A stretch of 64,000 nt of DNA from Chondrilla cf. caribensis (lineage: Eukaryota > Porifera > Demospongiae > Chondrillida > Chondrillidae), in contig OZ026562.1 in assembly GCA_964020155.1 (NCBI GenBank), forward strand, positions 1,800,001 through 1,864,000, in the 5' to 3' direction. Of this stretch, positions 26,843 through 41,914 are shown piece by piece; the stretch's first letter is position 1; every line of letters begins with the position of its first letter. Under the pieces are notes generated by a model. It was not told the DNA's origin, did no database searches, and saw nothing but the letters and a program-made list of their open reading frames with translations. The position numbers were made by a program, and so were the translations under genes.

Positions 26843-27443
26843 TGGGTGTGGGTGGGTGGATGTGTGTGGGTGTGTGGATATGGGTGTGGGTGTATGTGGA
26901 GTGCATGTGTGTATGTGCATCTCTCTCTAGCTGTGTATTGGTGTGTGTGTGCGTGTGTGCATGTTTGTGTCTGTGTGAGGATGGTACATGCTAATAAATC
27001 TGTACAAATAATACTATATATCATTGCCGTCACTGTGTGTGCGCATGTGTATGTACGTAAGCTCATACCTGGTTGATACCGTATAAAGGGAAATTTTCAC
27101 AATTTACGCAGTTTTCGCGATTTGACTGAAGGCACGAAAATTACAACCAAGAATTTTCAGTTTAATATGAACCACGAATATTAGGCCAAGGTGCATTTCG
27201 CAAAATTTTGGACCCGTGAAAATTTCCCACTGTATGGTATTCCTCGACATATGTTGTCAATATTATATTGTGTATACACATATGTATATGTACATACATC
27301 CTCACCTAATTGTAGTACATACTAATTATATATAATATTATAGCCAAATGTTGCAATATCTTGTTGACTTATCATTGAAGGATCAATTAGCTGATCGATT
27401 GCAAGTGGCTCGAATTGTGACCTCTGAATGTGAGGACGACTGA
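22643..27443 (+). CDS. Ldh2/MDH2-family NAD(P)H-dependent oxidoreductase
   Basis: Member of the Ldh_2 (PF02615-type) family, which reduces 2-oxoacids or cyclic imines with NAD(P)H; the exact substrate cannot be read from sequence. Exons: 22643-22886, 23165-23277, 24343-24418, 24973-25034, 25163-25381, 25783-25971, 26220-26315, 26680-26790, 27381-27443 (1173 nt, 390 aa). Family motifs: SADTRGHYSHGLNRL with the SHG histidine, GRSGMGP, SNHYGIAGW, TNTSPFQVPT, GTNPIAFAAPG, DMATSTVALGKVE, GGYKGYGLAAMVEVL, and a C-terminal DQLADRLQV on the last small exon. The start is uncertain: ATG 22643 gives an N-terminal extension of about 30 residues (MLSVSFLTRYVV...), perhaps an organelle signal; an ATG at 22616 is also in frame. 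The family is common in bacteria and in many invertebrates but not known to me in vertebrates. Eight introns argue for a resident animal gene. Confidence 0.9.
23335..23540. repeat. tandem-duplicated TG/TATG-rich repeat
   Basis: The block GGCATGTATGGAGATGTGTG plus TATAGGAGATATACGAGTATG appears twice within a GTGTGGGTATA-rich tract in an intron of the Ldh2-like gene. Confidence 0.75.
24155..24262. repeat. three-copy tandem repeat, about 34 bp
   Basis: TATATTCTTGTAATTTACATTCATGATATAG-like unit repeated three times upstream of the acceptor at 24342. Confidence 0.7.
24828..24905 (+). repeat. tRNA-like fragment, possibly a SINE head
   Basis: GGTGTGGTGGTCAGGTGATAG and, 30 bp later, GGTTGGGTAGTTTGATTCCC resemble pol III box A and box B. 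No cloverleaf closes. It lies in an intron of the Ldh2-like gene and is therefore treated as a tRNA-derived relic. Confidence 0.35.
26328..26440. repeat. (CCCT)n-(CT)n microsatellite
   Basis: Pyrimidine tract beginning 12 bases after the splice donor at 26316 of the Ldh2-like gene. Confidence 0.9.
26791..26960. repeat. (GT)n microsatellite fused to a splice donor
   Basis: The exon ends TCTGCATTG and the intron begins directly with about 25 GT units, followed by a degenerate TGGGTG-rich stretch. Confidence 0.9.
27076..27240. mobile_element. MITE with GGGAAATTTTCAC inverted ends
   Basis: Starts ATACCGTATAAAGGGAAATTTTCAC and ends with the near-inverse GTGAAAATTTCCCACTGTATGGTAT, 165 bp, in the last intron of the Ldh2-like gene. 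A related element is at 46997 and a more distant one at 42704. Confidence 0.75.
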
Positions 27444-28988
27444 AACATATATGTAACATCACAGCTATATCGTGTTGGTGTGTACGTACGTATCTGCTAA
27501 GAGCGCATTGCATTTCCATGTTTTGTAATAATGCAGTGCCCACAATTTCGTTGACATTAGCTATACGTTTATAGTTGACTTGATATACGTAATATTATAT
27601 TATTAATGTGAATTAAGTGATGTGTGTCAACCAGATCTCCCAATATTGGATTTATAATTATGTGATTGAATCATATAATTACATCACCACCTGATCATCA
27701 ATAGTACCACTCTGTTCATCAATTGGCATTTCTCACAGATCTAGACAAGTCCCTGCACATTCCATGCATGATGTATAGGTTTGCTGAATGTATTGGACTT
27801 GTACACCTACCAGACCCTTTAGCATGCTAGCCAGGACTAAGTCTAATTTGGAATAAAATCATGCAATTAAGTGAAAATTATTGGACCTTCTGCAGTGAAA
27901 TCAGAAGTTTACATACAAGAAGACAATCATGGTGTGTTTGGTCTTGAGGATCAGCTGCACTGTAGCCATTTTCTTCAATAAAACTCCTCCTTCATATGTA
28001 AAACACAGTACACATAGCATTACATGTACGTACGTACGTATATACATACATACGTAACATATATAATACATACATATGTACATGATCTATATATTATACT
28101 GTATGTACATTGAGATCTCTACACAACAAACCTCATATACCTAATAACAATTCTGTGCACAAATTTCATTCTTGCATAATAAGATTAGTTTAGATGGTAT
28201 ATGAGTAGATCCCCTAAGCTCAGTAATGTGTGTTTGTAGAACTCTAAGTGATGCCCTAGAGGGATAAAGCAGGCGCTTGTCATGCGGTCATAGTATGATA
28301 TTTACAAGTGAAATATCCTTCCCGGAGTGAAGAGGACCACCAACAAAGATTTGAACATTGCAAAAGTGCAAAGACAGACACATACTGGCAAACCAACAAA
28401 ATGACAACAACTTGACTGGACCAGGATAGGTAGTGTGCCATTGTAATGAAATCTAGGCAAATGTCTAAGGGCAAGCCTACTCTGTGATCATACACACATC
28501 GTCATTTGTTCATAAAAATGAACACTCTTGAATGTCTAATGACAGTGTCCCAGTAAACCCACACACCTGATGATGTTACCCCAAAACCTAATATAGGCCA
28601 TTTTGAATTGATTAGCAGGAATAAATCTGGTCATTTAAATTGGCCTACATTTGTACATAGACAGATAGATAGCTGCGGTCTTTCAATTCACAAGAGTGGG
28701 CTTGCTCAGGCTCACCCCAGAGAATGTTACATAATCTACCGAATTTGTTAATCTACCACATTTTATATTCACGGTTTGTGGTGCATTAAAGCCTCACACT
28801 CCAAACATACACATGTAAATAGATGCATGCATATGCGTATGTATACTGTAATGTGTTCCTATGCTTGATTGCAACAGTAAAATTATATTATAATTCATAT
28901 TGCACAGAAAGATGGGTGATTTTGAAATGCCAAAGATTAGAAATTGGGCTAAAAGTTGAGCTCAAAGGCTTCACCAAACGTAATATCT
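27444..28988. other. intergenic, convergent gene ends
   Basis: Lies between the 3' ends of the Ldh2-like gene and the minus-strand Mpv17-like gene. AATAAA at about 27852 (+) is one possible polyadenylation signal. It holds AT-rich DNA, TACGTA-rich runs at 28020-28090 and no recognisable exon. Confidence 0.55.
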
Positions 28989-31787
28989 TCAGTGAAAGTT
29001 CTTTTGGCCCTGAAAGACACACCCCAGTAATTAGAGCAAGGGGTGGCTGCCCACAAGTTTCCTACTTCTAATTACTTGTTTCTTTGATCTTTTAGAGAAC
29101 CTGGATACAAGAGTTCATACCTTATGCTTCATATGTGAGAGGAATGAGAACCATGCCACTTGGACCAGGTTGATGTAGATGATTCTCAAATGGGGAGGGA
29201 CGAAGTAGAAGTTGACAAGCTGCACTGCCGGCCACACAGCCAGGTCAACCTACAGTGAACAACACCACAGATGTACAAAGTAGACACCGGGGACATACGA
29301 AGTAGACACCGGGGACATACGAAGTCGACAACGGGGATGTACAATGGAGACACCGGGGACATACGAAGTCGACACCGGGGATGTACAATGGAGACACCGG
29401 GGACATACGAAGTCGACAACGGGGATGTACAATGGAGACACCGGGGACATACGAAGTCGACACCGGGGATGTACAATGGAGACACCGGGGATACACAAAA
29501 TAGTACGCATATTATTGTATAGCACCCAGAATTGGGATATTCATATGTCTTTGGATTAATTACTTTCGACAACCCTATTAATAAACTTTGTACCATGGGA
29601 CTTCCACAGTAAGCACTCTGTTAGTACATACTCCTGGTTAATACATACAGTTCACTCAGTCCCTAGTACACAATGTCAACCAGAACTGATAGCTAACTGA
29701 TAAGAATGTCCACACCTATTGAAGCAAACAGGCAAAGCTATGCAGGCAGTCATTCATGTTATTCAATAAGGTAATCGGATCTATTGCTTGAACAGGATTT
29801 CCCAACATTCTACATCACTTTTGTAGGTGAATCCTGTATAGTGTATAGGCCTATGAGGTGCTGTATGTACAGGGAAGAGAGATGCGTACACCAATGTGCT
29901 CATCTCCAGTAGTATGGTGTGATAATAGGGCATGCATAGGGGTCAGACATTATTCAAACAGAAATAGAATAGATTCTTGCAAAAAATCCAAGCACCATAC
30001 ACACATACAGGTACATGTGTTGAAAGGTACATTGAGATGTGTACGTACATACGTACGTATGTATGCATACACACATGTACTATGGACATATGAGTGTACA
30101 TGTGTATCTGCTGTCATTGCATGTATGTATGTACATATGTCTGCATAATATGCATACATACATGCAGGAATATTGAATGGCACATAGAATAAAGTGTGCA
30201 AGCACATAATAAATGTGATACATGTGCCATCACTGCAAAATAATTCTACATTTATAACAATTTCATTGGAACTCAACCTGCTCAGGGAGAAAGGAGAATA
30301 GAGAAAACACGGCAACTGCGGGACTCGAACCCAGGGTATCTGACTGTAGCCACCATAACCACTGAGCCACGAAGACACCACAGCAACCAGCCCTCCCAAT
30401 TTTCCTTTCATATTCAATTAGACTAAATGTGGGAATGAAGATAATTAACACAATTAGTAAATAATTCTACATTTACTCAATAATTCTCAATCATATTTTA
30501 GTGTCTAATTTTGCCACATCATTACGTGTATTGACATCAGGTTTATGTTGTGGATATAAGCACATTTTCCCCTTTGATTCTCCTACACAACATGCTAAAC
30601 GTATAAGTATTTATTGTCATATTCTATACACTATACAAAAACTGTACATGTAATCAAACACACACCATGCTAGCACAAGTCGTACAATAATATATGTATC
30701 CTGGTTGAAGGTAACGTCAAAGGAACTGACCTATGTACATTTCCCATGTACTAGCTCAGAACAGGTCAAGTTGATGTCTTTTTTGACAAAACCTGATTAA
30801 TTTTGATACACTTCTTGGTTGCCAGGATACATAATAGATAAATCCCTCCTTGGGTTGGTACATGGGAAATTGTACTCACCACAAAAGACTAATTTACGTA
30901 CCTTGGGGTGCGCCCTTGGTCTTAGTCTTCTGTAGTGAGTACATTTCCCGTGTACCAACCAAAGGAGGGATTTATCTACTACATGGATGCATATCATTCC
31001 ACAGATGTCTACTATGAACTACTGTAACCCCTGGAGAACTAACCCTATCAAAAGGGTTTGTTCCATAGTAGTATGGATTCAGGTATGCCAGGCACATTCA
31101 CACACAAGTATGTGTGTGATATCTATGCACTAAATTCATACATCTATATATGAATGCCTATGTGTATTGTGTTGACACAACATGGTACTGTCAATTCACA
31201 TTACGAGTCCGAATTACCCGCCCTACGGGCGTATTCGTCCGTAACGTGTCATAAAAAGGCGCCTTTCAAGTACGGGGATAGTACGGTTTCGTTCGAATTC
31301 TAGAAGAAAGGCCTAAAACGAAACGCCAACCCCCTTAGTATACTTCACGGGTGCCGCTGAGAAGGATTGGGGAGTTTGACGTCGATCGCATGCGAACTGA
31401 AGGAGGAGTTCACGAACAAACAAACAAACAAACAAACAGAGACCCCGTAAATTATAGTAAGATTAATTTTCACGAAGACTTTGTACTAGTTGATATTGAA
31501 CTTACATATTAAAGGGGGGGGGGGCTTCTTTCACTTCTAAGGATTGGATAGTGTTAAGGTGCTAGCAATTACATAAAAATGCAGGTGTTAAGAGGTTAAC
31601 ATTCCCCATCCTGATAGTTCTATGTGACATAACATATATAGGATGATTATAGGTAAATTGGGGGTCAGCAGTTAGTGATGCAACACACACATCTTGGGTT
31701 ACTAGCATGATGCAATTAGCACCCCTGATCTTTGATATAGGGTGCAGTACATTGGTGTGTTGTGTGTGTGCATGTGCGTGTGTGTGT

Positions 31788-31823
<36 letters not shown>

Positions 31824-33188
31824 GCGTGCTTGGGTGTGTGAGTGGGTGTGGGTGTTATGCAACGAAATGTGTGCATACTTGTGTGTAAAAGAGTATCATA
31901 ATATGTATTCATAGATAGAATTAGGGCACTAAATTGAAACTGCAATAATCGAACTTCCTATACAAGTTCAGAGTTTGATAAACACAAAACTCTGAAAGAA
32001 AACAATTATAAAATATTTCAACTTCCAAAGCCAAATATTACACTAGAGGACCTCTATATAAGGACTGTCTGTTCACAAAGACAGTCTCCTGTGGTCACTT
32101 GGGTGGTCTGTATAGACAAGTTCCCACTAAGCATGCTAAAGTACCTCCAAGAGTCAAGATTATTTGACTACAAAAAAGATGGAAATTAACACAAGGCATT
32201 TTCATTTTATTCTACAGTGGAACCTCTTTATAAAGGACACATTGGGAACAGCAAGTTTGTCCACTCTTCAGAGGTGAAAAATGTACCAACACTATAGGGA
32301 AGTTCATTTTTGGGGCCTAAGAAAGTGTCCTTTGTAGGGAGGTAATTTCTATGGTGTCCTTTATTGGGAGAGTCCTTTAATAGAGGTTCCACTGTATTTC
32401 CTTTAATTTCTTACCTGTAATGAAATAAATTTCTTTATCGTGACCAACAACTCTTATAATATTACTAATTATGTTTTACTCTGTGCATGTTCTCTTATGT
32501 ACTGTATATATTTTTGTACTATGTATGTTCTTTGTACTGGATGCCTTAATAGTAGCCCCGGCTATAGGCCTCCCAGTTCAAATAAGTTCCCTGATCCCTG
32601 ATCCCTGACTTTATACTCAATACCAGCTGATAATTGATTCTTTTTAATTCAATGACAACAAATAGTCAACTGTCCTAGACCTAGTGTCTCCGTAATAAAT
32701 GGGACAACCGGTCTCTTGTAGTGTGCAGCTAGCATAGCTAGTCAGCACGGCTAGTTGCCATAATTTCAAACTGTGTTACTAACACAGTAACTCACTTTCA
32801 TTGTGGGCCATAGCTTCCTCTTGAGCTCGCCAGAAGCTTCTCTCCACGTCTTTCCTTCCATTAGTGACAAACTGGGATAAAACAAAATGTAGAAGAAGGG
32901 TGTTATCACCAGTTCGTCCATAGTCGTCTTCATAAGTACAGCCTTATGACTTCTTCCCGGATGTTTCCAGTCGAGGTACTTGTACCAGTAATGTTCCATT
33001 GGTCCTAAGAGCAGGGCAATAACCGCTATCCTCCCCGATCTTTTCCAGTCATGAGGCGTCACGCGCTCTATCCTCTGTGCGATATAATCTCCCAGTGCAT
33101 CTATAACAACAGAAGCGACTACATTCGTCAGCAACAGATATTCTTTGAACGCCTTTCTATGGATCAGCATCAGCCATTTTCTCGACAT
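28989..33188 (-). CDS. Mpv17/PMP22-family membrane protein, paralogue A
   Basis: Small mitochondrial or peroxisomal inner-membrane protein family. Exons on the minus strand: 33188-32796, 29249-29121, 29009-28989 (543 nt, 180 aa). Visible: MSRKWLML start, LLLTNVVASVVIDALGDYIAQ, GPMEHYWYKYLD with the family GPxxHxWY motif, TTMDELVITPFF, then after a 3.5-kb intron VDLAVWPAVQLVNFYFVPPH, containing the family signature WP..Q..NF..VP..R. The second exon ends ...HMKHK exactly where the neighbouring paralogue B has an intron (...YMKHK). The last 21-nt exon (GQKNFH stop) is chosen for its good acceptor and phase and is the least certain part. Read through the first donor, the protein would stop after nine residues. 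Closest by eye to MPV17L2-type proteins. Confidence 0.85.
29270..29500. repeat. minisatellite, 21-bp unit, about 11 copies
   Basis: Alternating units GACACCGGGGACATACGAAGT and GACACCGGGGATGTACAATGG-type, inside intron 1 of paralogue A, starting about 20 bp from its exon 2 acceptor. The several long frames over it (21 is a multiple of 3) are repeat artefacts. Confidence 0.9.
30270..30412 (-). mobile_element. tRNA-derived SINE
   Basis: The minus strand reads GTGGCTCAGTGGTTATGG (box A) and, about 30 bases later, GGGTTCGAGTCCCGC (box B), then TTTTCTCTATTCTCCTTTCTCCCTGAGCAGGTTG. The same order is seen at 36248 (+) and 51920 (+, truncated). The motif GAAATGAAGATAATTAACAC near this copy and the 36248 copy probably belongs to the element. 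Not a functional tRNA: the acceptor stem does not pair. Confidence 0.75.
30835..30978. mobile_element. foldback / hairpin element
   Basis: TAGATAAATCCCTCCTTGGG ... at 30835 and its near-perfect inverse ending GGAGGGATTTATCTA at 30978; arms of about 55 bp pair around a loop of about 35 bp. No protein. It lies in the intron of paralogue A. Confidence 0.75.
31200..31445 (+). mobile_element. RTE-like LINE 3' end
   Basis: GC-richer than its surroundings, ending GCATGCGAACTGAAGGAGGA then CGAACAAACAAACAAACAAA. The tail and the GCATGCGAAC motif resemble the relic at 21370-21625. No open frame. Confidence 0.5.
31755..31855. repeat. (TG)n microsatellite
   Basis: Interrupted TG tract in the intron of paralogue A. 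Confidence 0.85.
32215..32394. mobile_element. TA-flanked MITE, CAGTGGAACCTCTTTATA ends
   Basis: 180 bp. Left end CAGTGGAACCTCTTTATAAA, right end TTTAATAGAGGTTCCACTG, both flanked by TA, with an internal repetition of AGGGAGGTAATTTC-type sequence. Tc1/mariner-pogo type non-autonomous element by ends and target duplication. Confidence 0.8.
32420..32605 (+). mobile_element. LINE 3' end fragment
   Basis: Contains TGTACTGGATGCCTTAATAG then TAGCCCCGGCTATAGGCCTCCC, the plus-strand form of the 3' end seen at 1681-1740 and 8964-9030 on the minus strand. Confidence 0.6.
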
Positions 33189-33827
33189 AATGTATTATAC
33201 ATGTATATACGCGTTTTTACAATAATAATTATAGACACTTATAACACATTAGTCTCGCGGTGCCAGATTCATTACCCCAAGGGCTCATTATAAAATCGCA
33301 GATAAATCTTAATCATAAAACAACAAAGCACTGTAGGCCTACAGGGATATGATAGTATAATAGAGATACACTATGGTCTATATACGCAGCGGGATGTTTT
33401 ATGACACCGGGGCGTGTCATTATCCCCGTACGCCCACTCTCTGAACTTTCATAATCGACCTTTTTGAAGGTGTGAGACAGCCGCTCGGCGAAGAAGTGGA
33501 GGCGCGCGTTAAAGTTGTACTCGAGATTTCGATCTGGTTGTCTCGTAGCCGTTTTAGAGAAGGATTCACGTACTAGACAAGATATTTATCTTGTGTTTAC
33601 AGGGCCAACAGATGTCCTTTGAATTTTCATATTCTGCGGATACACACGTGTTTGGATCAATAGTATATTTGGGAAAGATTTTACCAAGCATTTCGAAGGA
33701 AAACCGCGAATTCAACTCCACCGATACAGCTATTGACACGACCTATCTTTTCTTCATCAAACTACCCAGTAAATATTGAAGCAACCCCAGTTGTTTCATT
33801 GGCACGCCCGGGTTTCAAATCTTAGCC
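33189..33827. promoter_or_regulatory. shared bidirectional promoter of two Mpv17-family genes
   Basis: 639 bp separate the two divergent start codons. The stretch is largely free of microsatellites and transposons. A 62-codon frame at 33591-33779 lacks homology or a start context and is not called. A YY1-like AAAATGGCTG lies just inside the coding start of paralogue A (complement of 33168-33178). Confidence 0.55.
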
Positions 33828-38442
<4,615 letters not shown>

Positions 38443-39190
38443 AATGTTTTTATGCTAGCCCATTTTCACATGTACGTGGTATACGAGTATTGATTTTAAT
38501 GTTATATTGTGTATAATATATTACATTGTGATCTTGCTGTATTATATGTTATTTATGATTAATATGCAGGCTTCCAATAATTATTCTGTTTTATTCTGTG
38601 CATGTTGCGTGATACTGTATGTTTACTAGTTTTCTTGAACATGTGTTTTTAAATTATTCATATCTGGATATTGCAATTCGTTTTTCGTTAAAACTGTCAA
38701 TTTGGATCATATGATAGAATTATATATTATGATAATATACATGTTAGTAACAAGTTACAACCACAGTGATATATAATTATTGTACTGCATCATAATGTAA
38801 AATAATATTTTATTGTATTGTACATGTAATATGGAAGTTGCATGATAGAACAAACTTAACCGTAACTAGAAAATACAATAACATGACATGATGTTTGTGA
38901 TATATATTATGTGTTATTGATAATAATATGGCAATCCTTTATCATGTCTAAATGCACACAATATAAACACCATAATATTATAATATTATATGTGATTGAC
39001 ATAATGAATTCGAAGTCAATTATGATTGAATATATTTCCACTATTGATGTGGAGTGTATGTGATGTACAGTATATGTAGTGTGCATGTGATGTGCATGTG
39101 ATGTTCACATGTTTGTGTATGGCCAAAAGTTTGTAAACATTATCACGGTTCATTCCATTATGTCACTTTCATTCCAATCCATTCTCCTCA
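38443..39190. other. AT-rich spacer between convergent genes
   Basis: Very AT-rich, with many ATAATATTATA runs. It must hold the 3' ends of MPV17L2 (+) and the secreted protein gene (-). No exon or repeat family recognised. Confidence 0.6.
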
Positions 39191-40243
39191 TCAGTAGTTG
39201 AGCCTAAAAGTGGCACCATAACACTTGTCGTAGCTGTCCAACGGAGGTGGGAAGACGGGGCCAGGACAAATGGTTTTGGTAACATCATTGGAGCCGAGGA
39301 GAATATAGCTGCGATCGGCAGTGCTGTACAGCATCACGGGGTCACCAGCGTAGACAGGATTACCGATTGTCTTGTTGTAGGCAGTTATCCTGAAGGAGGA
39401 CCCACTACATTCACACCACTTTCCGCTGTCTTCAAACCCATCCTGAATGGAAGGCCGTCCGCCACAGTTAGACAGGCCACATCTGCGGGAATCACAGTCC
39501 ATCCACTGGTAAGTCTTGTACTGGATCAGAGAAATGTAGTCTCCAACACGAACCACCCCTAGTCCATCCCGGCGGTATATCTTGTACACCTGTCCATGGC
39601 ATGCTCTCCACTCATCAAAGTCCAGCAAACGTCCTCCACATCTTCCCCTGTTGCAACCTTTAGTGGTGCATTGCAGCCAGCTCTCAGAATCGGCAATGGA
39701 TTGGAGAGCCAAGAATCGTCCACTTTCAACGACAGGCGGTCGATCACGGAACGGATCGTATCCATGAAGGTCTGGGGGACCATTTAGACTTTGTTCTGCA
39801 TGGAATGAAGAAGAGCAGTGAACGAGAAACCTCACATTTTGTTAACCACTACTTGTGTGAATTTTATTATTCACATATATGGTGGGGTGATTAGTCAATA
39901 GTCGTAAAATTACATAATTACCTCAACACCGGTGCATATTAATCATGCGGCTCATTTATGATATCTGTAGAACTAGCCTCCTGCGATTGCTGGCGATTGG
40001 AAACTCTTCCAAGTCAATTTACAACTGTACATACTGTTCATACTGTAGATACTATTTGAACTAAACTAGCACTGTCCTGCTAACAGGTACCAGTATGTAT
40101 ACAGGTGCACAAGTCGAGCAATATGTCACACACTTATGCATGTACATACAGTACATATCTCCTCTACCTTCCACTCTTCCATAGCCCTGAGCCAAGGCCA
40201 CAGAAGATACAAAGAGAAGAAGGGAAGCAACCACTTTGGCCAT
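39191..40243 (-). CDS. secreted cysteine-rich protein with internal threefold repeat, family unknown
   Basis: Two exons on the minus strand: 40243-40168 and 39795-39191 (681 nt, 226 aa). Residues 1-18 are a clear signal peptide (MAKVVASLLLFVSSVALA, likely cut before QG). No membrane segment follows, so it is probably secreted. The mature part has repeats: residues about 53-117 and 119-184 share W-[LM]-x-C-x4-C-x4-C-GGR, then W-x-x-C-x-G-x-x-[YF]-x-I, then V-x-x-GD-x-[IV]-x-L. A shorter third unit (188-226) retains ICPG and DKCYGATFRL. Three units of this kind could build a beta-trefoil, but that is inference. One N-glycosylation sequon (NKT, about 166). I recognise no named family. The frame continues a few codons past the exon 1 donor, but the spliced model uses good GT/AG sites and phase. 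Confidence 0.85.
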
Positions 40244-40990
40244 TGTCCTTGAAAGAGTTCTGTCCGTACAATGCTTGACCTTCAGACTGTTTACCGAAGT
40301 TGTGGAATACTGCTATGTGAAGTGCTTTTATAGCCTCAGAATACAGCTGTCTCAGAGGTGGACACATGATGTCCGACCCCCCCCCCCGTGTTATTCACTC
40401 GATCAATAACACACTGCATCACAGGTTAAAATGTTGTCATGTTACGAACAAGACAATCCAAACAAGTTGGGAGGATCTGTGGTCCACTCACTTACATACC
40501 GATACATCTGTAGTGCTGGTACACATGCACACACAATTGTATTAGCATGTATGTAATATAGCATAATACACCATAGTAATTGTATAAATGCGATATATAT
40601 TGCACCAATTTTAGGTATATATGATTATACACTGTAACTGTACATTGAAATAATACACATACATACATGTATGTGTGTATACACCTAAATACATAATGCT
40701 GTGATGTGTATATAGTACAATGTGTCTATGGATGCAGTGAAGTTGATATTATGTGTTGTAGCTCTGTTTTTTTTTGCTACAGGAAAAGGATCACACATCA
40801 CTGAACACCAACGGGATATGTTCTTACTTAGCAGCCCACACAGCGCACACCTACAAGAGAACATGGGAAATTAGTTTTCGTTGTTGGACCATAGAACCAT
40901 GGTTGGATTCACACACAAAGGATGTGCCACAAGAACACATCTACACACAACATACAAGGAAATGAGATCAGACAGTCTACAGGGAATTCT
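40244..40990. other. spacer between secreted-protein gene and FRA10AC1
   Basis: Contains the promoter side of the secreted-protein gene (minus strand) and the 3' untranslated region of FRA10AC1 (minus strand). A C-run lies at 40379-40387. No additional exon seen. Confidence 0.55.
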
Positions 40991-41914
40991 TCACAGGAAC
41001 ATGTCCTTAAAATAATCATCAAACTGTTCCTCTCGTGGTTTCTCTTGACAGACTGGAACAGGTTCTTTCCAAATGTCCTCTGTACTCTGTGTTTCACCAC
41101 TGGTAGGAGCCGATCGCTCAGTATCTGAACTACTACCAGAATCAGTCAACACCCCTTTGGGGTCCTTAGATTGTTTTGCATGTTTCCGCTTCTTGCCACT
41201 ATGCTTTTCTTTTTTTCTCTTTCTACCCTTTTCTTTCTTTCTGTTTGCACGACGGCATTTACGACAGGAGTTTAGTTTTTTGGAACAGCCATCACACAGA
41301 CGTACTTTAACAAGTGTGTTCTTCTTTTCCCCATGCTCGACGTAGCCAAAGTTTACTTCCCAGCTGGTGAGATCCCCCCTCTCCTCACAATGCTTACTGC
41401 CACAAATAAACTGCCCTTTACCAACAACAACTTCCTTCTCGGTTCTCCAACGAAGGGCTAGCAATCTCTCCTTGTACCTTGACAAGTCGGCTATTGCATA
41501 CTCCTTGAACAATTTGTCATAGTAAGATTTTGCTAAACTCTTCTCCCATGAGTTTGGTTGGTCCCTTGTATCCCAAACAAACTTGTGTTCTTCCATTAGT
41601 ACGGCATAGTCATTCTTGTCTTGGGATGTATCCCGTGTAAAATGCTCGATGCCTTGTCCGTTACTCAACAGATAATGATTCACCAAAAGCTTGTGTCTGG
41701 AATAGGCATCTAATGACAGCAAATGGAAGCGTCTTGTCTTCCAGTCTTCTTTGTCTCTCTCTTGTTCAAAGAATGCCTTTGAAGGGAGACTGGAGGAAGA
41801 AGAAGGGGTCTTAGATGAAGAAAGGTACGAAATTTCGTCTCTCTTTGACTTTTTCAGTGATTCCTGATCTCCTTCGAATTCCGAATCGAGTTCGTCCAAA
41901 TGTTTAGCTGCCAT
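40991..41914 (-). CDS. FRA10AC1: FRA10AC1 homologue (spliceosome-associated nuclear protein)
   Basis: Single-exon gene, 307 aa, start codon at 41914-41912 and TGA at 40993-40991. FRA10AC1 is a nuclear protein linked to the spliceosomal C complex. Conserved core: LDAYSRHKLLVNHYLL, WEKSLAKSYYDKLFKEY, CIADLSRYKE-type IADLSRYKERLLALRWRTEKEVVVGKGQF, CGSKHCEE, SWEVNFGYVEHGEKKN, LVKVRLCDGCSKKLN. The paired cysteines (CGSKHC and CDGC) look like a zinc-binding site. A lysine-rich stretch (KKEKGRKRKKEKHSGKKRK) after residue about 230 is a likely nuclear signal. The C-terminus is acidic (DDYFKDMFL). The lack of introns is unusual in this window. Divergent to the EFCAB14-like gene, with 65 bp between ATGs. 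Confidence 0.95.
   Translation of the reverse strand: MAAKHLDELDSEFEGDQESLKKSKRDEISYLSSSKTPSSSSSLPSKAFFEQERDKEDWKTRRFHLLSLDAYSRHKLLVNHYLLSNGQGIEHFTRDTSQDKNDYAVLMEEHKFVWDTRDQPNSWEKSLAKSYYDKLFKEYAIADLSRYKERLLALRWRTEKEVVVGKGQFICGSKHCEERGDLTSWEVNFGYVEHGEKKNTLVKVRLCDGCSKKLNSCRKCRRANRKKEKGRKRKKEKHSGKKRKHAKQSKDPKGVLTDSGSSSDTERSAPTSGETQSTEDIWKEPVPVCQEKPREEQFDDYFKDMFL

Noticed and set aside
22643..27443. Recent bacterial gene transfer for the Ldh2-like gene
   Set aside because: Eight introns with normal splice sites and local base composition argue against a recent transfer; an ancient one cannot be judged here.
29186..29596. Frames of 70-136 codons with a repeated RCLHCTSPxSTSYVPG-like motif
   Set aside because: They arise from the 21-bp minisatellite. 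The part at 29121-29249 is coding, but in a different frame (the Mpv17 signature exon).
30280..30400. Possible tRNA gene on the minus strand
   Set aside because: Box A and box B are present, but the acceptor stem does not pair and the block repeats at 36248 and 51920, so it is a SINE.
31960..32060. Candidate minus-strand exon with a good acceptor (TTTTCTTTCAG) for Mpv17-A
   Set aside because: In the required phase it meets a stop after seven residues and lacks the WP..Q..NF signature, which was found instead at 29121-29249.
33591..33779. 62-codon frame between the two Mpv17 genes
   Set aside because: No recognisable similarity or repeat of family motifs; it sits in the shared promoter region.
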